A DNA stretch of 64,000 nt from Flavobacterium aquidurense (GCF_001404985.1 NZ_JRLF01000010.1:248001-312000), one strand, 5' to 3'. Positions 52,001 through 61,844 are shown, numbered from the stretch's first letter. Numbers and translations are program-made. The notes: a model not told the origin generated them from the sequence alone.

Positions 52001-53233
52001 CTATCTAAGTTTTAAAGTAACGATTGATAATATGGCTAACATGATGGCAACGATCCAGAATCTGGTTACAATTTTACTTTCATGATATCCTTTCTTTTGA
52101 TAATGATGATGTAATGGCGACATCAGAAAAATTCTTCGGCCTTCACCAAAACGCTTCTTCGTGAATTTAAAATAACTTACTTGCAAAACCACTGAGAAAT
52201 TTTCTACCAAGAAGATTCCACACAATAGCGGGATCAATAATTCTTTACGGACTGCAATTGCCAAAACTGCAATGATTCCACCAATAGTCAAACTTCCCGT
52301 ATCCCCCATAAAAACCGAGGCAGGATAAGAGTTGTACCAAAGAAATCCAATTAATGCCCCTACAAATGCAGATATAAAAACTGTCATCTCTCCAGAATTG
52401 GGGATGTACATAATGTTTAGATAATTTGAGAAAATAATATTTCCCGAAACAAATGTGAATATCCCGAGCGCCAGAACGGATACTGCCGAGGTTCCTGCGG
52501 CGAGACCGTCAATTCCATCTGTTAAATTAGCTCCGTTTGAAACCGCAGTAATGATGAAAATAACAACTGGAATAAAAATCAACCAAGCCCATTTTTCGTA
52601 TCCTTCACCTGTCCAGGCTAATAATTCGGCATAATCAAATTCATTATTTTTAACAAACGGAATTGTTGTTGCCGTAGATTTTTCCTCAATTGGTGCAGGT
52701 AAAACTACAGTTGTATTTGTTGTTGTTCTAAAAACATCTGTTCTGCCTGTATCAGTTCTTACTGTTACAGCAGGGTTAAAATAAAGAACAGCACCAACGA
52801 TAATCCCCAAACCAACTTGTCCAATAACTTTAAAGATTCCTTTAAGTCCTTGTTTGTCTTTTTTGAATATTTTAATATAATCATCTACAAACCCAATTGT
52901 GCCCATCCAAAGTGTAGTCACAATAAGCAATACGATATAAATATTATGCAAACGAGCAAATAACAAAACAGGTACAAGTGTTGCAAAAATGATAATCAGT
53001 CCTCCCATTGTTGGTGTTCCTGCTTTTTCATTTTGACCAGCCAGACCTAACTCACGAACGGTTTCGCCAACTTGCTGTTTACGCAAAAAGTTTATAATTC
53101 TTTTTCCGTAAATAGTTGACAAAAGCAATGAAAGCATCAATGCCAAAGCCGATCTGAAGGTGATATACTGAAAAACTCCAGTTCCTGGTATATCTAATGT
53201 TTTGTCTAAATATTCAAATAAATAGTATAGCAT
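52001..53233 (-). CDS. mraY: Phospho-N-acetylmuramoyl-pentapeptide transferase MraY
   Basis: A 410-residue integral membrane enzyme that makes lipid I. Motifs: [21 protein letters not shown], the active-site run [13 protein letters not shown], and [25 protein letters not shown]. Compared with the usual 360 residues it has an extra loop of about 60 (about 155-215, [17 protein letters not shown]...), which I have seen described as common in Bacteroidota MraY. Confidence 0.97.
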   Translation of the reverse strand: MLYYLFEYLDKTLDIPGTGVFQYITFRSALALMLSLLLSTIYGKRIINFLRKQQVGETVRELGLAGQNEKAGTPTMGGLIIIFATLVPVLLFARLHNIYIVLLIVTTLWMGTIGFVDDYIKIFKKDKQGLKGIFKVIGQVGLGIIVGAVLYFNPAVTVRTDTGRTDVFRTTTNTTVVLPAPIEEKSTATTIPFVKNNEFDYAELLAWTGEGYEKWAWLIFIPVVIFIITAVSNGANLTDGIDGLAAGTSAVSVLALGIFTFVSGNIIFSNYLNIMYIPNSGEMTVFISAFVGALIGFLWYNSYPASVFMGDTGSLTIGGIIAVLAIAVRKELLIPLLCGIFLVENFSVVLQVSYFKFTKKRFGEGRRIFLMSPLHHHYQKKGYHESKIVTRFWIVAIMLAILSIVTLKLR

Positions 53234-53331
53234 ATATCTTGGTTTATTTGTTTAATTGTTATTTTGTTGATTCGTTAGTTTTTGATTTAGTAATTATTCG
53301 ATAAACGAACAACCAATTAACCGTTTAAACT

Positions 53332-54795
53332 TTACTTTCCTAATTGATCTAAAATTTCTCTTACTGTTTCCATATCATCAAAATGGTTTCGAACACCATT
53401 TATTTCCTGATATGTTTCATGCCCTTTACCGGCAATTAGAATAATATCATTTGGCTGAGCCAATTGACAAGCTGTTTTTATAGCCTGTTTTCTATCCGTA
53501 ATTCTCAATATCTTTTTATAATTATGAGCTTCAACTCCTTTTTCCATCTCATCAAGAATCACTTCAGGATCCTCATTTCTTGGATTGTCAGAGGTTAGAA
53601 TTGCTTTATCACTAAGATCTGTAGCAATTTTAGCCATAATTGGTCTCTTTGTTTTATCTCTGTTTCCTCCGCAGCCCACAACAGTAATCAACTGTTCGTT
53701 TTTGGTACGGATATCTGTTATCGTTTTTAAAACATTGTCTAAAGCATCCGGCGTATGCGCATAATCTACAATTGCAGTAATATTTCCTGCCGAAATAATA
53801 TATTGAAATCGACCTGAAACACTCTCTAAATCAGACAATAAACGAAGTGCCTCAAGACTATCCATCCCAAGTTCTATCGCTGTTCCGTAAATTGCCAAAA
53901 CGTTATAGGCATTAAAAGTCCCAATAAGTTTTACCCAAACTTCATTGTCATTTACTTTAAGTAATAATCCTGATAACTGACTTTCTAATATTGTCGCTTT
54001 AAAGTCAGCATAAGACTTCAAGGCATAAGTAAACTTTCTTGCAACTGTATTTTGTAACATCACAGTTCCGTTTTTATCATCGATGTTTGATAATGCAAAA
54101 GCAGTTTTTGGCAACGAATCAAAAAAAGATTTTTTTACATCTCTGTATTCTGCAAAAGTGGGATGATAATCTAAATGATCGTGTGACAGATTCGTAAAAA
54201 CCCCACCCTCAAAATGCAAAGCTTCTGTACGTTTTTGATGAATTCCGTGTGAACTCACTTCCATAAAGCAGTGTGTTACCCCGGACTCAATCATTTCATT
54301 TAAATAATGATTGATTGTAATCGAATCCGGTGTTGTATGTGTTGCCTTATATTCCGTTTCATCAACCATGATTTTTACAGTTGATAATAAACCAACTTTA
54401 AAGCCTGCTTTTTGAAATAACTGAAACAATAATGACGCAATTGTTGTTTTTCCGTTTGTACCTGTAACGCCAACTAATTTTAATTTTTCAGAAGGATTTC
54501 CAAAATAATTAGCAGCCATAAAAGCCAAAGCTGTATTGGTATCTTTTACTTTAATATAAGTAATTCCTTTTTCTATAGTCTCCGGCAATGCATCACAAAT
54601 AATTGCAACCGCACCCAATTGAATGGCTTTTTCTATATAATCATGCCCATCAGACAATGATCCGCGAATCGCTACAAAAACATCTTTTTCTTCAATTTTT
54701 CTTGAATCAAAATCAATTTTATGTATATCAATTTCAGTCGAACCGTTTACAGATTCAATAGCTACTTTATATAATATGTCTTTTAGTACTTTCAC
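53332..54795 (-). CDS. murE: UDP-N-acetylmuramoyl-tripeptide synthetase MurE
   Basis: A 487-residue Mur ligase that adds the third amino acid. The ATP loop is GVTGTNGKTTIASLLFQLF, followed by VDYAHTPDAL. DNPRNEDP carries the DNPR motif that selects meso-diaminopimelate, so the wall should be DAP-type. The start overlaps the ftsI stop by 4 bases (ATGA). A 98-base gap separates it from mraY. Confidence 0.97.
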   Translation of the reverse strand: MKVLKDILYKVAIESVNGSTEIDIHKIDFDSRKIEEKDVFVAIRGSLSDGHDYIEKAIQLGAVAIICDALPETIEKGITYIKVKDTNTALAFMAANYFGNPSEKLKLVGVTGTNGKTTIASLLFQLFQKAGFKVGLLSTVKIMVDETEYKATHTTPDSITINHYLNEMIESGVTHCFMEVSSHGIHQKRTEALHFEGGVFTNLSHDHLDYHPTFAEYRDVKKSFFDSLPKTAFALSNIDDKNGTVMLQNTVARKFTYALKSYADFKATILESQLSGLLLKVNDNEVWVKLIGTFNAYNVLAIYGTAIELGMDSLEALRLLSDLESVSGRFQYIISAGNITAIVDYAHTPDALDNVLKTITDIRTKNEQLITVVGCGGNRDKTKRPIMAKIATDLSDKAILTSDNPRNEDPEVILDEMEKGVEAHNYKKILRITDRKQAIKTACQLAQPNDIILIAGKGHETYQEINGVRNHFDDMETVREILDQLGK

Positions 54796-56801
54796 GATAA
54801 TTCTAATACTATTGTTGTGTTTTTACTAATATTTTCCCCAGCCTGTAAAGACTGTTTTTTTACTTTTCCTACTCCGTTTACTTTTACTTTCAAACCTAAA
54901 TTCTCCAGTAAAGCAATAGCATCCATTCCCGGCATTCCTTTTAAATCAGGAATTTGGTTTGTTTTTTTATTAGCCTCTGCCGTATATTTATTATAACTGT
55001 CTTCTTGTTTTGGAATTCTTGAATCCAGTTTTTTAATTTTATTTGTTGATGGCGCATCTGTAAATATTTTTTGGGCAATTCGTTTAAAAACCGGTCCCGC
55101 AACATCTGCTCCGTAATAGTTGTTTTTTGCTGTATTAGGTTTATGAACTACTACAATACAAGAATATTTAGGATGATCTGCCGGAAAATATCCCACAAAA
55201 GAAGAGGCATAATACAATGCCGACTTCCCTTCTTTTCCTCCGTAATTTACCTGCGCTGTTCCTGTTTTACCAGCCATCGAAAAATCTTTCGAATACAACT
55301 TAGATCCTGTTCCTTTTTTAACCACATTAAGCAATACTGCTCTTAATTTATTGATCGTTTCCTGAGAACATACTTTTGGATTAATCACTTCAACATCAAA
55401 TTTCTTGATGGTTTTATTCCATTCTTTAATTTCAGAAACAAACTGAGGTTTTACCATTACTCCATTATTAGCAACTGAGTTATAAAATGCCAAAGTCTGC
55501 ATTGGCGTAACCGAAACTCCGTAACCAAAAGCCATCCATGGCAATGAAACTCCTGACCAGTGTTTACCTCCGGGTTGTGGTATATAAGGTCTTCCTTCTC
55601 CTTTAAAATGCAATCCTAATGGTTTATCTAATCCATAACTCTTAATGTGATTCACAAACTTAGACGGATTGCTCTTATAATTTTCATAAACCGCCTGAAC
55701 CATTACCGTATTTGATGAAAGTTCGAAACCACGTGCTAATGAAACTTTCCCGTAACCTCCTCTGTGCGAATCAGTAACAGAACGTCCATAATATTTCACT
55801 TGTCCGTTGTGACTATCGTAAACCGTACTTGTATCTGCTACTTTATCATCTAAAATAGCCATTAAATCCACTAATTTAAAAGTAGATCCCGGCTCATGAG
55901 ATTCTGCTACAGCATAATTTGTAGTTTCATAATACGATCCGTCTTCTGCTCTTCCTAAATTCGAAATGGCTTTTACATGTCCCGTTTCGGTTTCCATAAC
56001 AACCACACAACCATGATCAGCTTCATATTCTTCTAATTGCTTCAATAAAGCATGGTGTGCAATATCCTGAATAAAAACATCTATAGTAGAAATTACATCA
56101 AAACCATCTTGTGGATCAACTTCATTAACATCACGAATAGGTTTCCATTGTCCTTTTGCAATTTTTTGCTTTAGAATTTTACCGTCTTTTCCGTTCAGGT
56201 AATTTTTAAAAGCCCACTCGATTCCTTTACCTACTTCAACTCCAGTTGCAGGATCAATACGATCGTAACCAATTGTTCTTTCGGCAATTTTTCCTATCGG
56301 ATGTTTTCTAACTGTTTCCTGCTCAATTATAATCCCACCTTTAAAAGCACCTAAATTGAATAATGGAAAACCTTTTATTTTTACATATTCAGTATAGCTC
56401 AAATTACGGGCTATCAAATAGTAACGATTTTTATTCTCTCTTGCTTTCCTTAATTCTTTTTCATAATAACCACCAGGCCTGTCTAAAACTGTTGCCAGGG
56501 AATCTGATAATGCTTTCACATATTTCTCAAACGTCTCTGTTTTTGGCGCTTTTGCATCAAATCTAATCTCATAATTAGGGATAGACGTTGCCAGTAAACT
56601 TCCGTCAGCAGAATAGATATTTCCTTTGTTTGCAGGAATCACAAAATTTCTAACGGTACGTTGTTTAGCCAGCTTTCTATAATAATCCCCTTCAACCCAT
56701 TGAATATTGGTTAACTTAACAACAATAGCAATTGCCATCACAAAGATGAAAACTGCTACGAGGTAAATTCTGTAGGATATATTTTTATCGTCTACTGCCA
56801 T
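54792..56801 (-). CDS. ftsI: Septal peptidoglycan transpeptidase FtsI (PBP3) with PASTA domain
   Basis: A 669-residue class B penicillin-binding protein: one N-terminal transmembrane helix, a dimerisation/pedestal region, then the transpeptidase with SxxK in EPGSTFKLVD, SxN in FELSSNTVMV and KTG in MAGKTGTAQVN. A PASTA domain closes the protein (IPDLKGMPGMDAIALLENLGLKV...). It crosslinks septal wall with FtsW. It overlaps ftsL by 10 bases. Confidence 0.96.
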   Translation of the reverse strand: MAVDDKNISYRIYLVAVFIFVMAIAIVVKLTNIQWVEGDYYRKLAKQRTVRNFVIPANKGNIYSADGSLLATSIPNYEIRFDAKAPKTETFEKYVKALSDSLATVLDRPGGYYEKELRKARENKNRYYLIARNLSYTEYVKIKGFPLFNLGAFKGGIIIEQETVRKHPIGKIAERTIGYDRIDPATGVEVGKGIEWAFKNYLNGKDGKILKQKIAKGQWKPIRDVNEVDPQDGFDVISTIDVFIQDIAHHALLKQLEEYEADHGCVVVMETETGHVKAISNLGRAEDGSYYETTNYAVAESHEPGSTFKLVDLMAILDDKVADTSTVYDSHNGQVKYYGRSVTDSHRGGYGKVSLARGFELSSNTVMVQAVYENYKSNPSKFVNHIKSYGLDKPLGLHFKGEGRPYIPQPGGKHWSGVSLPWMAFGYGVSVTPMQTLAFYNSVANNGVMVKPQFVSEIKEWNKTIKKFDVEVINPKVCSQETINKLRAVLLNVVKKGTGSKLYSKDFSMAGKTGTAQVNYGGKEGKSALYYASSFVGYFPADHPKYSCIVVVHKPNTAKNNYYGADVAGPVFKRIAQKIFTDAPSTNKIKKLDSRIPKQEDSYNKYTAEANKKTNQIPDLKGMPGMDAIALLENLGLKVKVNGVGKVKKQSLQAGENISKNTTIVLELS

Positions 56802-57142
56802 ATTCTTTTAAAGAAATTTTTTTCTTCTTCTTTTTTAACTTCTATTTTAACCGGAGGAACCGTTGATGGAAAAATCTGTTTTTCAAGCATTTTATCCGAT
56901 ATTGTTGATTCCATTTTCAATTTCATTAACTCTGAACGTCGGTCTACAAATTCAGATCGCAATTCTTTTACTTCATTATTCAGTTTCGCTATTTCAAAAA
57001 CCTTTTGTTCATATCGCTGTGTATTTGCAATCATCAAAATAGCCAGCAGAATTATAAAAACAATGAATCTCCAGTTTTTCACTGCGTCATCGTTCAAAAG
57101 AAACCTCGCTTTTAATATGCCAAATACTCCACCACTTTTCAT
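56792..57142 (-). CDS. ftsL: FtsL-like cell division protein
   Basis: A 116-residue bitopic protein with one transmembrane helix (FIVFIILLAILMIANTQ) and a leucine-zipper-like coiled coil (KLNNEVKELRSEFVDRRSELMKLKMES). It sits between rsmH and ftsI, the usual place of ftsL. Sequence conservation is low, so the name depends on position and topology. Confidence 0.85.
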   Translation of the reverse strand: MKSGGVFGILKARFLLNDDAVKNWRFIVFIILLAILMIANTQRYEQKVFEIAKLNNEVKELRSEFVDRRSELMKLKMESTISDKMLEKQIFPSTVPPVKIEVKKEEEKNFFKRIWQ

Positions 57143-57158
57143 TTTTCTCTACCTTATA

Positions 57159-58067
57159 TTATATCTTCTCAGCAATTCTTAATTTTGCACTTCTTGCCCG
57201 ATTGTTTATTTTAATCTCGGCATCGTCCGGAACAATCAGTTTTCCTATTGTTTTATAAGGAACAGAAAAGTTTCCGTAAAAATCTCTCTCAGGCTCACCT
57301 TCAAACATTCCGTTTTTAATAAACCTCTTTACTAATCTGTCTTCCAGAGAATGATAAGAGATTACTGAGAATCTTCCACCTGGATTAAGAATTTCCAGAG
57401 ACTGCTCTATAAATTCTTTTAAAACATCCATTTCTTGATTTACCTCGATACGAATCGCCTGATAGATCTGAGCCAATATTTTGTTTTTAACTCTTTCAGG
57501 CAAATATTTCGCTAAAACGTCTTTCAAATCATCTGTAGTTTTAATAGGCTGATGTTCTCGTGCCTCTACAATTGTTCTTGCTAAAAGCGGCGCGTTTTTC
57601 AACTCCCCATAATCAAAAAAAACACGACGTAAATCCTGTTCTTCATATTCGTTAACCACACGGTAAGCATTTAAATCATTTTTTTGACTCATCCGCATAT
57701 CCAGTTCGGCATCAAATCTGGTAGAGAAACCTCTTTCCGGAACATCAAACTGATGTGACGAAACCCCTAAATCAGCTAAAATCCCGTCTACACTTTTAAC
57801 ACCATGAAAACGAAGAAATCTTTTTATAAATCTAAAGTTCTCATTAATTAAGGTAAACCGTTCATCCGGCAGCGCATTTGCAAGAGCATCCTCATCCTGA
57901 TCAAAAGCAAATAATTTTCCGTTTGGCCCTAATCGTTTCAAAATTTCCTTTGAATGACCACCGCCACCAAACGTTACATCTACATATATGCCATCAGGTT
58001 TAATATTTAAACCATCAACTGTAGGATGAAGCAAAACCGGATTATGATATTCCATTGTCGTCGTCAT
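57159..58067 (-). CDS. rsmH: 16S rRNA (cytosine1402-N4)-methyltransferase RsmH
   Basis: A 302-residue SAM methyltransferase (older name MraW) starting EYHNPVLLHPTVDGL. The SAM loop is DVTFGGGGHSKEIL, with GILADLGVSSHQFD and ISYHSLEDRLVKRF as further signatures. It methylates C1402 of 16S rRNA. The first codons overlap the mraZ end by 26 bases; the Met at position 5 is an alternative start. Confidence 0.96.
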   Translation of the reverse strand: MTTTMEYHNPVLLHPTVDGLNIKPDGIYVDVTFGGGGHSKEILKRLGPNGKLFAFDQDEDALANALPDERFTLINENFRFIKRFLRFHGVKSVDGILADLGVSSHQFDVPERGFSTRFDAELDMRMSQKNDLNAYRVVNEYEEQDLRRVFFDYGELKNAPLLARTIVEAREHQPIKTTDDLKDVLAKYLPERVKNKILAQIYQAIRIEVNQEMDVLKEFIEQSLEILNPGGRFSVISYHSLEDRLVKRFIKNGMFEGEPERDFYGNFSVPYKTIGKLIVPDDAEIKINNRARSAKLRIAEKI

Positions 58068-58515
58068 TAATATTTCCCATTACTTCTTCGGCTAAATCTG
58101 CAAAATCCATATCTTCGCCGCTTATTGATTTTTCATATAAATCTTTATCCCAAATCTCCACAATATTAACCGCAGATGAAAAAACCACATCTTTAGAAAT
58201 ACTTGAAAAAGCTACCAAATCCTTCGGAACCAATAATCTTCCTAATGCATCAATCTCTACCACTTTTACACCGGCAGTAAATCTTCTGATGAAATCATTG
58301 TTCTTTTTTACGAAACGATTCAGCTTGTTGATTTTTTGCATCATCAAGTCCCACTCTTCCATTGGATACAGTTCTAAACACGGTTGAAAAACGGAGCGCT
58401 TCAAAACGAATCCGTTCTGAAGAGAAGAAGCCAATTGCTTTTTTAAGGGTGCAGGCATCATTAGCCTCCCTTTAGCATCGACTTTACACTCATATGTTCC
58501 AACAATTGTGTTCAA
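58042..58515 (-). CDS. mraZ: Transcriptional regulator MraZ
   Basis: A 157-residue protein of two AbrB-like repeats: GTYECKVDAKGRLMMPAPLKK and VVEIDALGRLLVPKDL. MraZ forms a ring and represses its own dcw promoter through short repeats. The frame has no ATG upstream: the start that gives the family N-terminus is a TTG at 58515, with an in-frame stop a few codons before it. Five ACCAC boxes lie directly upstream. Confidence 0.93.
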   Translation of the reverse strand: MNTIVGTYECKVDAKGRLMMPAPLKKQLASSLQNGFVLKRSVFQPCLELYPMEEWDLMMQKINKLNRFVKKNNDFIRRFTAGVKVVEIDALGRLLVPKDLVAFSSISKDVVFSSAVNIVEIWDKDLYEKSISGEDMDFADLAEEVMGNINDDDNGIS

Positions 58516-58541
58516 GAAAAATACTTTAATATGTTATACAG

Positions 58542-58549
58542 CAAAAATA
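58542..58549 (-). promoter_or_regulatory. Promoter -7 element of the dcw operon (PmraZ)
   Basis: The minus strand reads TATTTTTG (TAnnTTTG), 26 bases before the TTG start of mraZ. The MraZ boxes begin 11 bases upstream and would cover the -33 region. Confidence 0.6.
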
Positions 58550-58560
58550 TAAAAAATATT

Positions 58561-58617
58561 ACCACATTTTACCACTAAATACCACTTTGTTAATAAGTTT
58601 AACCACTTTCCTACCAC
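58561..58617 (-). promoter_or_regulatory. MraZ-binding repeats (ACCAC boxes)
   Basis: ACCAC occurs at 58561, 58571, 58581, 58602 and 58613; on the minus strand they read GTGGT, several within AAAGTGGT. The first three are exactly 10 bases apart. Known MraZ operators are G-rich boxes repeated at about 10-bp spacing beside the mraZ promoter, so these fit well. Confidence 0.75.
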
Positions 58618-58858
58618 TATCCTTAATTTATGGACAATCAATACTTTAGATAATAATTAGCTGATCAACAATAACAGTTAGAGATCAAAAAAATTATGCA
58701 CTATATTTCTTAAAAAATTAGTTATAATGCATTTTTCTTAACATTTAGGAAACATCCCAAAAACACCCATAAAACCTGATTTTTAACCACTTATAAATTC
58801 GACAAAAATTATCTAGTTAAAAAACGGCAGCAAAAATTCATTTTTATTTATTAAACCC

Positions 58859-58866
58859 TATATTTG
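58859..58866 (+). promoter_or_regulatory. Promoter -7 element for the alpha/beta hydrolase gene
   Basis: TATATTTG (TAnnTTTG), 27 bases before the ATG at 58894. Confidence 0.55.
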
Positions 58867-58893
58867 TCCAAATTGAAATTGGCATTAAATTAA

Positions 58894-59658
58894 ATGGACA
58901 AACACTACAAAAAAGAAGGCAAATACAGCTATTATGAAGCTGGAGAAGGAACTCCTATCGTGATTTTACATGGCTTAATGGGAGGCCTTAGTAACTTTGA
59001 TGCTGTAGCAGAATATTTCCCAACGAAAGGATACAAAGTTGTTATCCCGGATTTGCCAATATACACCCAAAGTATTTTAAAAACCAACGTAAAAAGCTTT
59101 GCGAAATACGTTAAAGACTTTATTACTTTTAAAGGCTTTGACAGCGTTATTTTGCTAGGTAATTCTCTTGGAGGACATATTGCTCTTTATCATACAAAAC
59201 TATATCCTGAAAAAGTAGCAGGACTTGTAATTACCGGAAGTTCTGGTCTTTATGAAAGTGCTATGGGAGATAGTTACCCAAAAAGAGGTGATTACGAATA
59301 CATCAAAAAGAAAGCTGAAGATGTATTTTATGATCCTGCAATAGCAACTCCCGAACTTATCGATGAAGTTTACGCAACGGTAAATGACCGTATCAAACTG
59401 ATCAAAACCTTAACGATTGCCAAAAGTGCAATTCGTCATAATATGGCTAAGGATTTACCAAAAATGACAGCAGAAACCTGTATCATTTGGGGTAAAAATG
59501 ACGCTGTAACTCCACCCAATGTTGCCGAAGAATTTGATAAATTATTGCCTAATTCAACTTTGTATTGGATAGACAAATGTGGACACGCTGCTATGATGGA
59601 GCATCCGGAAGAATTTAATAAAATTCTTGAAGAGTGGCTCGTTAAAAAGAATTTATAG
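58894..59658 (+). CDS. Alpha/beta hydrolase
   Basis: A 254-residue alpha/beta-hydrolase-fold protein. The oxyanion loop is VILHGLMGGLSNFD, the nucleophile elbow is GNSLGG (Ser near residue 94), the acid is probably Asp in IIWGKNDAVTPP, and the catalytic His is in DKCGHAAMMEHPEEF. No signal peptide. The substrate is unknown; it could be an esterase or lipase of small esters. It is followed 42 bases later by engB and probably shares its transcript. Confidence 0.92.
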   Translation: MDKHYKKEGKYSYYEAGEGTPIVILHGLMGGLSNFDAVAEYFPTKGYKVVIPDLPIYTQSILKTNVKSFAKYVKDFITFKGFDSVILLGNSLGGHIALYHTKLYPEKVAGLVITGSSGLYESAMGDSYPKRGDYEYIKKKAEDVFYDPAIATPELIDEVYATVNDRIKLIKTLTIAKSAIRHNMAKDLPKMTAETCIIWGKNDAVTPPNVAEEFDKLLPNSTLYWIDKCGHAAMMEHPEEFNKILEEWLVKKNL

Positions 59659-59676
59659 CATCTAACTTTCAACTTT

Positions 59677-59684
59677 AAGGAGGT
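59677..59684 (+). promoter_or_regulatory. Shine-Dalgarno-like sequence before engB
   Basis: AAGGAGGT stands 16 bases before the engB ATG. Strong Shine-Dalgarno matches are unusual in Bacteroidota, and the spacing is longer than optimal, so its use is uncertain. Confidence 0.3.
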
Positions 59685-59700
59685 TTTAAAAACAAAAAAC

Positions 59701-60321
59701 ATGAAAATTAATACCGCCGAATTTATTATCAGTAATTCCGAAGTAGCAAAATGTCCACAGGATTTTTTGCCGGAATATGCTTTTATCGGCCGCTCAAACG
59801 TAGGGAAGTCATCGTTGATCAACATGCTTACCAATCATAAAAACTTAGCCAAAACTTCAGGAAGACCCGGAAAAACACAATTAATCAATCACTTTAAGAT
59901 TAATAATAATTGGTTCCTGGTCGATTTACCTGGTTATGGTTATGCTAAAGTATCTAAAAAAACAAAATCGGTTTTTCAGCAATTTATAACTGATTATTTC
60001 GAAACAAGAGAACAACTTGTTTGCGCTTTTGTTTTAATTGATATTCGCCACGAAGCTCAAAATATTGACATTGAATTTATGTCATATATGGGAGAAAGTG
60101 AGATTCCGTTTTGCATTATTTTTACTAAAGCAGATAAAATCAGTAAGACTAAAGTTGACTCTCATATTGCAGCATACAAAAAACAAATGTTCGCTAATAA
60201 CTGGGAAGAAATGCCACACTATTTTGTAACATCGGCTACAGAATCAATAGGAAAGGATGATGTTTTAAATTATATCGACGAAGTAAATCAGGAAGTTTTT
60301 AAAAACAACTCGCAGTTTTAA
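59701..60321 (+). CDS. engB: Ribosome biogenesis GTP-binding protein EngB (YsxC/YihA)
   Basis: A 206-residue small GTPase of the TrmE-Era-EngA-YihA group. G1 is GRSNVGKSSLIN, G2 GRPGKTQLINHF, G3 DLPGYGYAKVSK, G4 FTKADK, and G5 is in VTSATES. It helps assemble the 50S subunit. Length and motif order are normal. Confidence 0.96.
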   Translation: MKINTAEFIISNSEVAKCPQDFLPEYAFIGRSNVGKSSLINMLTNHKNLAKTSGRPGKTQLINHFKINNNWFLVDLPGYGYAKVSKKTKSVFQQFITDYFETREQLVCAFVLIDIRHEAQNIDIEFMSYMGESEIPFCIIFTKADKISKTKVDSHIAAYKKQMFANNWEEMPHYFVTSATESIGKDDVLNYIDEVNQEVFKNNSQF

Positions 60322-60382
60322 ATTCCAACAATAAAAAGAAATTTCAAATTCCAACACTGGAGGAAAATTCAAAAAATAAAAA

Positions 60383-60430
60383 AAATCCCAAATTCCGATA
60401 CAAATTGGAATTTGGGATTTTTTATTTTTG
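60383..60430. terminator. Bidirectional terminator between engB and gldC
   Basis: A 14-bp perfect stem (60383-60396 with 60407-60420, core AAATCCCAAATTCC) with a 10-base loop, and A and T tracts on either side. The surrounding 60322-60487 is filled with degenerate AAATTCCAA-type repeats that begin at the engB stop codon. Confidence 0.8.
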
Positions 60431-60487
60431 CATTCCTGAGCGAAATCAAAGGATTTCGTTTTGGAATTTCAAAAATTTAGAATTTTC

Positions 60488-60823
60488 TTATTTCGTAAGC
60501 TCCAGTTTTTCTGCAAAATAATCACAGAAATCCTTCATGGTATCTGACATTTTTTCGTCGTCTGTTGCACGCTTAAAAGTATCTGACATTGCTACTAAAG
60601 TCTGGTGAAAGAAAATTTTCATTTCATCTACCGGCATATCTTTTGTCCACAAATCAATACGCATTGTTTCTTTAGCCTTGCTGTCCCAGATAGACAACAT
60701 AATAGCTTTTGCTTCTTCAGCCTTCACACCACCGTCTTGCGCACTCCAGGTTAATTTTTCCGGTACACGGTTTTCGTCTAATTCTATATTGAATTTAATT
60801 TCTGAGTTTATTGTATCTGACAT
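60488..60823 (-). CDS. gldC: Gliding motility protein GldC
   Basis: A 111-residue cytosolic protein with the GldC sequence pattern (SEIKFNIELDENRVPEKLTWSAQDGG, TKDMPVDEMKIFFHQTLVAMSDTFKRAT). In F. johnsoniae, GldC improves gliding but is not strictly required. It follows gldB with a one-base overlap, the conserved flavobacterial order. Confidence 0.93.
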   Translation of the reverse strand: MSDTINSEIKFNIELDENRVPEKLTWSAQDGGVKAEEAKAIMLSIWDSKAKETMRIDLWTKDMPVDEMKIFFHQTLVAMSDTFKRATDDEKMSDTMKDFCDYFAEKLELTK

Positions 60824-61782
60824 TACTTCTTAGGTTTATATTTTGATTTTTCAAAAATTTCTTTTGCGTTTATTTTTAATAATTCAGGCAATGTTACACT
60901 GCTATTGTTTTTCATGTAAGATCGCACCATTTGCCATCCCAGCCATGCACCAATTCGTCCCGGAGAATCGTTATCTATTTCTAAATAAAATTTAGAAAAC
61001 GGAGCAGGCACTATAAATCGGGTTGTTAGTTTTGGATCATCACTGTACAACATTTCATTTTCAATAAAAAAGCGCCACATATAGGCTTCATTTTCCTGAC
61101 ACCATTTTATTTGTTCCGGTGTATATCCCATTTTTTCATCATCTGTATATTCAGGCAAAAGCAAATCTTTCGCATATAACTGTTTCCCTTCGAAAATCAT
61201 CTGTGAAATTAAATTTTTATCCTGAAAAGCCGGAATATTTCGGTAAGCAAAACTAGAAACCACATCGGGCATGATCTGTTTCTCTTCAAAATTCTGTTTT
61301 AAATAATTTGGAAACTGATAAAATTTATGTTCTTTTCCCAGATATAATTCCAAAGCCACAATTACAAGACTATCAGCATAAATTGCTTTTGCATTATAAT
61401 CCATTTCTCCAATAACTGTAATTACTTTAGGAGTTTTTGTTTTTGGAAAATAATATTTCACATGCTGAAACAACTTATTAAATTCCAGACGTACCGGTTC
61501 AAAATTGGCATATTTTTTCTGTACTTCAGCATACACTTCTTTCCAGAGTGGATCCTGCATTTTTTTTAACCAGATATTATCGTCATTACCAGCCGGGAAA
61601 AAGAAAGGATATTGTCTTTTTACTTTTGCTAAATCTTCTGGTTTGGTTTCAAAAAACACCTTATCAAAACGTTCTACTTTTATATCAACCGGGATTTCTT
61701 CGACTTCTTTTTCTACTTTGTTTTTTTGATCACAGGACAAAAAAAACAAGGACAGAACCACTATAAAGCGATAAATTTTCAT
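60823..61782 (-). CDS. gldB: Gliding motility lipoprotein GldB
   Basis: A 319-residue lipoprotein with lipobox FLSC after a hydrophobic core. The body matches GldB, a peptidase-like protein (FDKVFFETKPEDLAKVKRQYPFFFP..., PGRIGAWLGWQMVRSYM). GldB is needed for gliding and type IX secretion in Flavobacterium. A TATATTTG promoter motif is about 62 bases upstream. It forms an operon with gldC. Confidence 0.94.
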   Translation of the reverse strand: MKIYRFIVVLSLFFLSCDQKNKVEKEVEEIPVDIKVERFDKVFFETKPEDLAKVKRQYPFFFPAGNDDNIWLKKMQDPLWKEVYAEVQKKYANFEPVRLEFNKLFQHVKYYFPKTKTPKVITVIGEMDYNAKAIYADSLVIVALELYLGKEHKFYQFPNYLKQNFEEKQIMPDVVSSFAYRNIPAFQDKNLISQMIFEGKQLYAKDLLLPEYTDDEKMGYTPEQIKWCQENEAYMWRFFIENEMLYSDDPKLTTRFIVPAPFSKFYLEIDNDSPGRIGAWLGWQMVRSYMKNNSSVTLPELLKINAKEIFEKSKYKPKK

Positions 61783-61844
61783 TTTATTTTAATTAGATTT
61801 GTGTTGCTGGATTTTAAGTAAATGCATACTTAAAAATAATTCTG

